Shown here: piece after piece, positions 30,301 through 42,300 of the stretch | Numbering within the stretch: position 1 is the first letter of the stretch | Layout of the letters: the number at the start of each line of letters is the position of its first letter | Origin: Owenia fusiformis | Lineage: Eukaryota > Annelida > Polychaeta > Sabellida > Oweniidae | Direction: 5' to 3' | DNA length: 64,000 nucleotides | Assembly (NCBI GenBank): GCA_903813345.2 | Contig: CAIIXF020000009.1 | Coordinates: 29,984,740 to 30,048,739 of the forward strand | The notes under the pieces: generated by a model | The model's input: only the letters and a program-made list of their open reading frames with translations | The model's database searches: none | What the model was told of the DNA's origin: nothing | Translations under genes and position numbers: made by a program

Positions 30301-33300
30301 CATTGTACTATCCAGTTTTAGTTTAACTTGAGTGATGTTCTCCAAATCAGACGCAATTTAAAATCAAGCATGTTTTTCATAACAAGCATTCCAATTTCCA
30401 AATACAGTGTCAAATCTTATATTGGAGGCTATTGTGAAAATTGGGACTCAATCTCCTGATTCCCTAGTACATAATGATGCAGTAAAAGTTCGTAACTTGG
30501 ACCCGATACTTTTATTGAGATAAACACTAAGAAAACAGTTTCACATTTAGGTTTTCTTTATACTTTTTACATACTTTATACTTTTTTTTTGATGTAATAT
30601 TCAAGTTTGGAGTATGCAACTATTTTGTCTTTTAGTATATATACAATAACATGTATGATATTGATTAACATTATTTTAGGGTGTTAATGGTGAAATAACT
30701 TACCATCTGATTAACACAAATGGTGTGGAAGATTACTTTTACATCAACCCCAAGACAGGTGTAATTGTGGTTACTACACCACTGACTCAGGAACCCCAGA
30801 AGAACAGACAATATGTGGTAGGTGCTAGCCATTTCATTCATTTGGGTGACTAAAATTTATTGCTGAATACACCGTCACTCTATCTACAGTACCTTCCCTA
30901 GAAGGAGTAACAGTTCAGTAGTACAGGGTGATCAATAAATAAGGTAAAAGTATCTGGCATTTCTTCAGATTTTACCCAATCCTCATAAAATTTGCACAGA
31001 ATAATGTTTAAACATTATTGAATTGATTTATAAAGTTACAGATCAAAGTGATGTGATTGGTTGAAGTTATAGTTGCCATAGCAACAGAAAGCATGAAGAC
31101 CCGGGGCAACTTTCAAAAAACTAAATTTTCAGTCGAAACACTTTTGATAATATATTTCAAATCACGATTAAAATGACATATCATATTCTTATTTCATACT
31201 TCATAACTGCTACTTTTAACATATAGTTCATGTCTTCTACTCCAGTCTTTGTTTTAAACCCATTTTCCCATAGCCTTCAAATTTTCAAGACAACTGGCTT
31301 CAAGTCATCCCATGAAAAACTCTCTCAACTCCCTCTTCAGCTCACCATGACGGTAAAATCATAAAAGGACAAGTCAGGAGAGTATAGTACATGACCTAAC
31401 AGTGGGAAACCCAGTGTTTTAATGGTTTGTACCTTGAGAATAGCATTGTGAGACGGAGCATTATCCCAGTGCAATGTGAAACATTTTGCAGGCCTCTAAG
31501 TCTTAGCTTCTTCCTCTTTTCTCTCATCAAATCTCTTGTGTGGGTATTGTTTTTCATCATAGACCTGTGTCATAGACTTGCTATGGTCACATCAGCTTTC
31601 ATTATATAATTATTAATCTTTTCCGTGACATCAAACATCAAATTTGCAAATATATAATAAATATGTAACAATGTAAACAAAGTATTGAAACAATTAATGC
31701 TGGCACCCACATTTATGTCTTTTCAGTTTGAAAAAGATGTGATTTTTATAAATTTTTTGTTCAAATTGGACGCAATGAAATTGCCCCGGGTACCCCCGAC
31801 TCTAGTTGCCATAGTAACTATAATATTAACCAATCAGATGGCAGAAGTTATATATTTATATGTTATAATTTAGAAATGTACAAGGTATATTCTGACCAAA
31901 TTTCAGGATGTTTGGACCAATATTTACAAAATGCCAGATACTTTTACCTTATTTATTGATCACCCTGTATACCATTAGAATTACATGTAACAATTTTTGG
32001 AAACATTTATTTAGAATTGATATTCAACTTTTCAATCACATGTTTTATTACCCATGGAGCCATCTTCATCAATTTCAGTTGATTCCCCTTGATATTCCAA
32101 AAACTTTTTATGAAAAACACTAGATTGATCCCTAATACATATAGGTTATTTCATGCTAAAATTCATATTGAAAATCAAGCATGAAATAACCTTTTTATTC
32201 CATAATTTAATTTTTGAGAAATCAAGGAAAAGGATATATTAAAGAAAATTGAAAAAATGAAAATTTTTGGAAAAAATGAAATTTTTGAAAAAATGAAAGT
32301 TTTTGAAAAAAATGAAAAGGACGATTCTCGGTTTGGAGAGCGAAGTTCATCAATCTAAATGAGCATTATCCCTGCTTCGGACAAATTTGATTTTTTTACA
32401 TAATATAGATTTGAATGTCTTCTTTTGAATAGTCATAATTTAATTTGGTTAATATTTCTAGATTTTTCGCAAAAAAAATATTAGCGCAGTACACTGATGA
32501 ACTTCTTTCCCCAAATCGAGACTTGTATTTTATTGAATCGGTCTAATTGAGCGTTATCCCTGCTTCAGACCAATTTGTTATTTTTACATCTTGTAGATTT
32601 AAATGTCCTCTTTTGAATATTCATAGTTTAATTTGGGTAATATTTCTATATTTTTCATGAAAAAAATTATTAGCCCAGGAGACTGTTCTCCAAACCGAGA
32701 ATCGTCCTTTTTGAAAAAAATGAAAGTTTTGAAAAAATTATTCAAAAATGAAATTTTTTAAATGAAAATCTTTGAAAAATTGCAATTTTTTGAAAATATG
32801 AAAATTTCTGAAAAAAAATATAATTTTTCCAAAATTGGAAAAATCAAATTTTTTGGGGAAAAAATGAAAAATTGGAAGAATGATTTTTTTGATAAAATAG
32901 GGACAATATGATTTTTCGAGTATATATGATTTTTTTCCAGGGACAATATGATTTTTAGAGTATATATGATTTTAAGAGGGATAATATGATTTTATTTCCC
33001 AGGGAAAACAGAAGTATTATGGAATAAATTCAGTTATTTTCTGTTCCAGTTGAATGTACAAGCCATGGATGGTGGACGCCCCCCAAAATCTGCCCCTGCA
33101 CAGGTGGTGGTAAATGTATTACGTAACAAGAATGGTCCTACATTTACGACTCCTGCAAAGACAGTGAACATATCTGAGTCTAAACAAGTTGATCAGAGTA
33201 TTCTGGAACTCGATGCTACAGATATCGATGGGGTAATTATTTAACTTTGAATATAAGAAGTTCCATAAAGAAATGCTTACCAAACGAGTTATTATGAGTA

Positions 33301-36300
33301 CATGTCATCAACGATATTTAATCAATCATTTGGGATTGGAATATACTTGAATATCTTTAATATATACTAAACAATTTAAGGGTAGTTAACAGGTGTATTT
33401 TACTCTTCTCCTTGATATGTTCAATGTAATATATATTTGTACATGTGTCCATTGATGGTTTAGAATTGATAAAATAGAATAGCACTACCACATTTCCCGT
33501 TCAAAATGGTCAGTTAAAGTCAATTAAGGTTGTACATTATTCTTAGTCTCTGACTCTTTGTGTGTATGTTTTGTAGGATTCCATAACATATGAGTTAACA
33601 GGTGACTCTCCAGGACTGTACTACTTCAAGATTGATCCTGGTACTGGCATATTATCCTTAAAGCGCCCCCTTTTTGGTGGTATACTTACGCAGTATGTGG
33701 TATGTACATACAATTCAGAACTATCACTTTATACAATCTGGGTAAAGGAAAAACCAGGATGGGCCAAATTTGTTGATTGAAATATCTGTCTGATGATTTT
33801 ATTTTTCTGCAAGCATTCTGTTTATATTTGGCACACCGATGTAAACAATACTAATATGTACCTGTACTTATATTCTTTCTAGTTGCATGTTATTTTTGCT
33901 TTCAAGAAGCATTTTGTAATTATGTCTTTTATTCTGTTTTGTTCTGTTGAAAAGTCATGCTTAAAATCCTTTATTTTAAAGCTCGATGTCACAGCAACAG
34001 ATAGTGGCAAACCTCCATTGAGTGCCACCACGACTATTACAGTGAATGTGGAGCGTAATCCGAATGGACCTAAGTTTGGTGAAGCAAAATATTCCAAGAC
34101 AATCCCTGAGTATTTTCCACCAATAGTGGAAACTGTCATACAACCTGAGGCTGAGGATCTGGATGGAGATGTAAGTTTTGTCTTTTGAATGTCCTCTGCT
34201 ATAATTCAGTTGATTTATTAATCTGTTCATTGCTCCATTAGTCATTTTAGAAGATTCCATTTGCCATGTTACATACATTTTCTCGTATCATTCAGATTCA
34301 AATTCAGTCATTATTTGTACGTCAGATTGAAAACACTGCCCAGTATACTTATACCTGTACATCAAAGTGCTTTGACTTTTAGAAAAATGAAGTAATGCAT
34401 ACTTATCGGCTATTATATTGGCTACTTTTTGCGATTTCATCTTTGATACAGAGATGTTTTATGTAAAGTAAATAACTGCTGTACATGTACTAGATATTAA
34501 AGGTAAACACTGTTCAATACTTGTATGAGCTTGCCTTTGTCTTTAGCTATTGTCATTTTTAATTGTATCTATTGAATAATTGGAATTAAAAACCTACTCC
34601 CATATTGGATGCCACAGGTATGCATCATCCTCTTATTTCTATTATGTGATGTTTCAGTCTGGTCCGGGTGAAATAACATACACCCTAGAGCCTGTAGATG
34701 GAGATGATGATGTCTTGGACTTCTTCGTGGTTGGTCCAAAAACAGGGGAAGTCTTTGTCGCCAAGTCTTTGACCTCTGACCCCCAGAAGCGACCTAAATA
34801 TGTGGTAAGATATCTACTTTTCCCAATCAATAGACAAAAGTCGGTGTGATCATGGGCAACTAGAAGGGTAGGCAACTTCCCATATTTCATTCATAAGCAC
34901 TGCCTTTGGGTTTTCAAAATTGGAGAATGTACACATTCCAAGAAAATCTTATTTTGTCCTTTTTAAGGATGATTTGAAGAAATACGGTAATTCAAAAATA
35001 AAAACATCATTATCTTCATACATGTTGATAATTTAATAAAAAATGGAATTCATCGTAATTATGAAAATACAGAAAGTGAACATTCTCCCACAAATTATAT
35101 TTTTATTGGAATGTGTTCTTGAATAATTATTAATTACCCACAGTGCAATACTTGAAGAGAACATTTTTTGATACCTCTTTTTCTTATTGGTCTTTTTTTG
35201 TTTACTTTTACATGAGATTGAAAGCCCATGGTGTGATATGTTTGTTTATATTTGTACAAGTTTCAGGATTCAGATTATTTGCAATGGCTACATGTACTTG
35301 TATCATTCCAATGGAAGTGAAATGCAATTCTTTTTAAGCAAATTGTTCTGTTAATGACTATAGACTTGTATCATTTTCTGTCAATGATCAAGCAATCAGT
35401 AAAAAATGAGCTTCAATCTTTGAAATGAAAATATGAGAGGTGTCATGTCACTGCAAAAACTTTTTGTGAATGGTGTTTGGGGGTTGGCATTTGGTGGTTG
35501 GAGGTCGTTGTCTGTAACAAATGGCAGTAATGACATTTTGCATGTTAATGCCTAGGTAGTATTTTCCATGTCTCACTCTAATTTTAGTTTGACATTGTTG
35601 CAACTGACAATGGTCTACCCAAGCAACAAGACAGATCCAGAATCACAATAACAGTTCTCCGCAACTCCAATGCTCCCCAATTTGTGAACGCCACCTATAC
35701 AGCATTAGTTGATGAAAGGGAGATTCCAGGTTTTGTTGTTGTTGGGGTTGAGGCAACAGATGCTGATGCAGAATTGCAACCAAATGTAAGTTAAGGCCAA
35801 TATGAAAGAACGCTTGTGAAGTATGTGATGAGTAATGTTTATTTGGGTATTTCAGAGCCCTGACAGCCAACTAGTCTATTCTGTTGATCTATTTGTGTAT
35901 TTCAGAGCCTTGACAGCAAATTTTCGATTCCATTTATCCACATTTGTATTTTAGAGCCCTAACAGCCAAATATAATATATTCTATTGATCCTTTTGTGCA
36001 TTTTAGACCCCTAACCGCAAAATAATATATTCCATTGATTTATTTGTGTGTTTCAGCCAAATTATACATTAGTCTGTTCCATCGATCTGTTTGTGTATTT
36101 CAGAGCCCTAACAGCCAAATAGTCTATTCCATCGATCCTAACAATGTCAAGGCAAATCAATATTTTGCTATCCAACCCCAACTGGGCAATGTATACATCA
36201 AGAAGCAATTGATTGAAGACCCTAACACTAGACAGTACCAGGTATGTTTCGTTTGGAGATCCACCTGTATACTTTAATACAGTTTATTGAATGTAAGAAA

Positions 36301-39300
36301 GGTAAATGCCTTTAAGAAATAATATCCATGTTGTAATATGTATTCATAAGAGTTGTTCATTACCCTTAGATGGGTAAGACTGCTCCCTCTGATAGGACAA
36401 AACAGTTTCCAGTTGGACATGTAGCAGCCTCCGTCTTGCATCCAACTAGCATATGGGGGTAATGGTACATGTACTATTCTTTGGTCGACAGCTCATTAGG
36501 ATGGTTATTTAATTCTTTTTTACTTTTAGTAACGAGGTCCCCACCTCCTTAACTTTTTATTCAGCATATGTCATGAAATAGGTTGGATTGTGTGTAATTG
36601 AGAAATATTACAAGTATCTATTAATTACAATACAAACCTATTCCATGACCAGAGGCCCAACCAGCCTCCCCGCTTTTGGGAAAATTGAGGTTTTTATTTT
36701 GTTAGTGTATTAAATATGAATACATAATGAGTTGGAGATCGATATTGGCCACTTGGGCCAGTCCACTTTTTATAAAGGGGTGTTTTTTAGACTTGCCAAT
36801 TACTCCATTTAAGGGGAGTAAGCATATGTCATGGAATAATAGAAAATTTACTTGTAAAATGTCTTATTTCTGTCAATGATTAAGCAAAAAGTAAAAAAAT
36901 GAGTCTCAATCTTTGAAATGAAAATATGAGAGGTGTCATGTCACTGCAAAAACTTTTTGTGAATGATGTTTGGTGGTTGGCATTTGGTGGTTGGAGGTCG
37001 TTGTCTGTAACAAATGGCAGTAATGACATTTTGCATGTTAATGCCTTGCTTATATTTTCCATATGTCTCACTCTAATTTTAATTTCAGTTTGACATTTTT
37101 GCAACTGACAATGGTCTACCCAAGCAACAAGGCAGATCCAGAATCACAATAACAGTTCTCCGCAACTCCAATGCTCCCCAATTTGTGAACACCACCTATA
37201 CAGCATTAGTTGATGAAAGGGAGATTCCAGGTTTTGTTGTTGTTGGGGTTGAGGCAACAGATGCTGATGCAGAATTGCAACCAAATGTAAGTTAAAGCCA
37301 ATATGAAAGAACGCTTGTGAAGTATGTGATGAGTAATGTTTATTTGGGTATTTCAGAGCCCTGACAGCCAACTAGTCTATTCTGTTGATCTATTTGTGTA
37401 TTTCAGAGCCTTGACAGCAAATTTTCGATTCCATTTATCCACATTTGTATTTTAGAGCCCTAACAGCCAACTAGTCTATTCTGTTGATCTATTTGTGTAT
37501 TTCAGAGCCTTGACAGCAAATTTTCGATTCCATTTATTCACATTTGTATTTTAGAGCCCTAACAGCCAAATATAATATATTCTATTGATCCTTTTGTGCA
37601 TTTTAGACCCCTAACAGCAAAATAATATATTCCATTGATTTATTTGTGTGTTTCAGCCAAATTATACATTAGTCTGTTCCATCGATCTGTTTGTGTATTT
37701 CAGAGCCCTAACAGCCAAATAGTCTATTCCATCGATCCTAACAATGTCAAGGCAAATCAATATTTTGCTATCCAACCCCAACTGGGCAATGTATACATCA
37801 AGAAGCAATTGATTGAAGACCCTAACACTAGACAGTACCAGGTATGTTTCGTTTGGAGATCCACCTGTATACTTTAATACAGTTTATTGGATGTAAGAAA
37901 GGTAAATGCCTTTAAGAAATAATATCCATGTTGTAATATGTATTCATAGGAGTTGTTCATTACCCTTAGATGGGTAAGACTGCTCCCTCTGATAGGACAA
38001 AACAGTTTCCAGTTGGACATGTAGCAGCCTCCGTCTTGCATCCAACTAGCATATGGGGGTAATGGTACATGTACTATTCTTTGGTCGACAGCTCATTAGG
38101 ATGGTTATTTAATTCTTTTTTACTTTTAGTAACGAGGTCCCCACCTCCTTAACTTTTTTATTCAGCATATGTCATGAAATAGGTTGGATTGTATGTAATT
38201 GAGAAATATTACAAGTATCTATTAATTACAATACAAACCTATTCCATGACCAGAGGCCCAACCAGCCTCCCCGCTTTTGGGAAAATTGAGGTTTTTATTT
38301 TGTTAGCGTATTAAATATGAATACATAATGAGTTGGAGATCGATATTGGCCACTTGGGCCAGTCCACTTTTTATATAGGGGTGTTTTTTAGACTTGCCAA
38401 TTACTCCATTTAAGGGGAGTAAGCATATGTCATGGAATAATAGAAAAGGAGGGCGAGTTGTTTGTAGAATGAATCGGGGGATTTTTTTCATGAATTTCGC
38501 TTATGTTTTTCATCCAAAAAACATCAATACACTTTAAAACATTTTGTTTACTTTAAGATTACACCATGTAATCCAAAAATATATTTCTCATTTTCAAAGA
38601 TAATCCATGGATTAACACCCAGGTATTTTTATTTTTCAATCTTCAGAGGGCTGGGAATCAATGATGCTCAACGCTTTTGAATACGATAAATGCTGTTTTA
38701 AATAGGTTTTACGTATGCCAATAATTTCTCAAATTATGTAAGCTGAATGCATTCCTTAATCCCTAGAATGCCTATCATAATAACATTCTTTTGTCTTGGC
38801 CACTTAATATGTTTTGTTGCTGTCTGATCATCAAATCAAATTGTTGTTATTTAAAGATGTCAGTCAAATCTGGTGAAACAGCACAACATTTACCTAAATA
38901 GCACGAGTACATATTATGTAACTCATTCATAATATTTCATGCATCAGGTATTAAGGCTTAGGGGATTAACTTTTACACATAAACTGAACTGACAGATGTG
39001 TATGCTTACATGTACAACTTCCAGGATTGTAAGAATTCAAAACTTGTTGATAGCCATATTTTCCTGAATGTGACATCGAGATATTATGGCATTTATGAGT
39101 GGTAAAACATGAAAAAAGCATTTTCATTTAAAATTAGCATATGATTTGAATTGATGCCAAGAAATGTATTAGTTAACTGTATCCGTTTTACATCCATTGC
39201 AGTTGGCTACATTATAAGACAAGGCAGTCACATGCAAAATGTCAACACCTGCCATTTGTTACAGACACCAACTGCCAAACACCAACTGCCAAATGATAAA

Positions 39301-42300
39301 CACCAACTACTGAACACCGTCCACAAAAGAGTTTGAGACCATAACAATATGTCACCACTTGTGGTGGTGACATAAAAATGATCATGGAAAATTGTATTTT
39401 TTAAAAAAAGTAGGAACTTCTGAGGTTATTAGAAAATTGGAAGACAAGGAAGGATTCTGGGAAGGATATTAGGGTTATAAATTGCAATAAAACTAAAACA
39501 AAACATTCTTTTTCTCAAATATCACAGTGTATATTCAAATCACAAATACGATATCATACAATTACAATAAGGGTCTAGTGCACTTTCCATTATGATATCC
39601 CCATGAACAAAATGAATCATTTTTAGGTGTAACATAAAGAATACAATGTCACATAATACTGTGGAAAATATTTGAGCGTTTGGACCCACATGGGCTGAGG
39701 TTGAGGTCATTTATTTCAGCAAGGGTGTATTGACTTGCCATTGAATGGGCTCCATTGACTTAACATGTGGATATCATCAATTCCAATAGAGGCCATTGGT
39801 TTCTATTGATTTTCACAAAAATACCTACAATACACTATGGCCTGAATCGATTGCAAATTAAATAATTTCACAGTATGACACAAATGGTATATCACAAATA
39901 TAAAGTTTGCAATCGATTCAGGTCATACTTCAAATTAAAAGATTATACATTTTTTCCATCATTTTTTTCCTACAAAATGGCTATAGAAAAATGCTTCAAA
40001 AGCAACTTTTATACTAATGAAATCCCATACAACTTTCTAAATCCAAAGATTATACTGTTATGTTTCATTAATTAATAACATATTTGGATAATATGTTTGG
40101 ATGTGTAGGATGCAAATGGATTTTGACAGACACAAAAAGACTTCTTGGTTTGGCATCTCTACCCCTGTACACTTTATGATTGAATATTGGCCCTAATAAG
40201 TGGCCCATTCATCAATACAGTGCTGAATATAGGTCAACAAGATACTAGTGTACATATAAATGTAATAATACCTATAGCAAGGTCTGAATATTAAACTCCA
40301 GCCAAATAGAGCCACCACAATATTTCAACCTTTGTAACCCTTGCAAAAAGATTTTCTTGCAATGAAAATGTGAAAATAGCTTAGGGTACTTGTAAGCCAA
40401 TCTGATTTTAGGTAGACATGTCTCGATATTTTTCAATAATTTTCATGATTATAAATACCGATAATCAATGAAAGGGACAATATTTTCACATTTGTAATTG
40501 TATGTGTATGCATGGTCCATGTGTATGTTACCATAATTCTTTATATCCACTTAGAATGTCAAAAATATTGCCCAATTAATAATTATCAGATAATTTATTC
40601 ATCACCAAAATTAGTAAAAATTATCAACATGCAGAACTACCTTAAAGAGTTTAATCTCTCACTCAGTCACAATCATGTCAACCAAAACTGTACTTGTGTT
40701 ACATAATATAGGATTATACAGCTTACCATACGTGTGCAATCTATATAGCATCCACACTGACATCTTTACAGAATCATATATAATTTTTGAATATAAACTA
40801 ACTCAACCCAATAAGGCGAGTACTAAAGAATTTACTTACCTGCCATCTAAAAATCTGCTTGGAACTACCATTCATCCCATTGGATTACCATTGGATTCCT
40901 CCAAGAGAATATTCTAGGGATTATGGAATGCATTCAGCTTACATAATTTGAGAAATTATTGGCATACGTAAAACCTATTTAAAACAGCATTTATCATATT
41001 CAAAAGCGTTGAGCATCAATGATTCCCAGCCCTCTGAATTTTGAAAAATAAAAATACCTGGGTGTTAATCCATGGATTATCTTTGAAAACGAGAAATATA
41101 TTTTTGGATTACATGGTGTAATCTTAAAGTAAACAAAATGTTTTAAAGTGTATTGATGTTTTTTGGATGAAAAACATAAGCGAAATTCATGAAAAAAATC
41201 CCCCGATTCATTCTACAAACAACTCGCCCTCCTTTACTTGTAAAATGTCTTATTTCTGTCAATGATTAAGCAAAAAGTAAAAAAATGAGTCTCAATCTTT
41301 GAAATGAAAATATGAGAGGTGTCATGTCACTGCAAAAATTTTTTGTGAATGGTGTTTGGTGGTTGGAGGTCGTTGTCTGTAACAAATGGCAGTAATGACA
41401 TTTTGCATGTTAATGCCTTGCTTATATTTTCCATATGTCTCACTTTAATTTTAATTTCAGTTTGACATTGTTGCAACTGACAATGGTCTACCCAAGCAAC
41501 AAGGCAGATCCAGAATCACAATAACAGTTCTCCGCAACCCCAATGCTCCCCAATTTGTGAACGCCACCTATACAGCATTAGTTGATGAAAGGGAGATTCC
41601 AGGTTTTGTTGTTGTTGGGGTTGAGGCAACAGATGCTGATGCAGAATTGCAACCAAATGTAAGTTAAGGCCAATATGAAAGAACGCTTGTGAAGTATGTG
41701 ATGAGTAATGTTTATTTGGGTATTTCAGAGCCCTGACAGCCAACTAGTCTATTCTGTTGATCTATTTGTGTATTTCAGAGCCTTGACAGCAAATTTTCGA
41801 TTCCATTTATCCACATTTGTATTTTAGAGCCCTAACAGCCAAATATAATATATTCTATTGATCCTTTTGTGCATTTTAGACCCCTAACAGCAAAATAATA
41901 TATTCCATTGATTTATTTGTGTGTTTCAACCAAATTATACATTAGTCTGTTCCATCGATCTGTTTGTGTATTTCAGAGCCCTAACAGCCAAATAGTCTAT
42001 TCCATCGATCCTAACAATGTCAAGGCAAATCAATATTTTGCTATCCAACCCCAACTGGGCAATGTATACATCAAGAAGCAATTGATTGAAGACCCTAACA
42101 CTAGACAGTACCAGGTATGTTTCGTTTGGAGATCCACCTGTATACTTTAATACAGTTTATTGAATGTAAGAAAGGTAAATGCCTTTAAGAAATAATATCC
42201 ATGTTGTAATATGTATTCATAAGAGTTGTTCATTACCCTTAGATGGGTAAGACTGCTCCCTCTGATAGGACAAAACAGTTTCCAGTTGGACATGTAGCAG

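Larger units (their letters stand above)
35360..36850 (+). repeat. Tandem exon module 1 of 4
   Basis: About 1.5-kb unit: intron segment with TGTCACCA-type repeat, B exon, acceptor ladder, A exon, downstream intron. Boundaries approximate. Modules 2-4 start near 36851, 41235 and 42736. Confidence 0.85.
36851..41234 (+). repeat. Tandem exon module 2 of 4 (enlarged by a transposon)
   Basis: Same order as module 1, with an expanded acceptor ladder and the 2785-bp TIR element inserted in its 3' part. Confidence 0.85.

Noticed and set aside
35643-35870. Minus-strand His/Gln-rich frames (also 37144, 41516, 43034)
   Set aside because: Exact shadows of the four B exons of the tandem modules.
35840-36103. 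CRISPR-like regular repeats of ~50 bp
   Set aside because: Eukaryotic intron; the units contain splice acceptors and exon starts, have no distinct spacers and no cas genes nearby.
38448-41232. Possible transposase in the frames at 38303-40917
   Set aside because: All frames are short and none shows a DDE, HTH or other recognisable motif.
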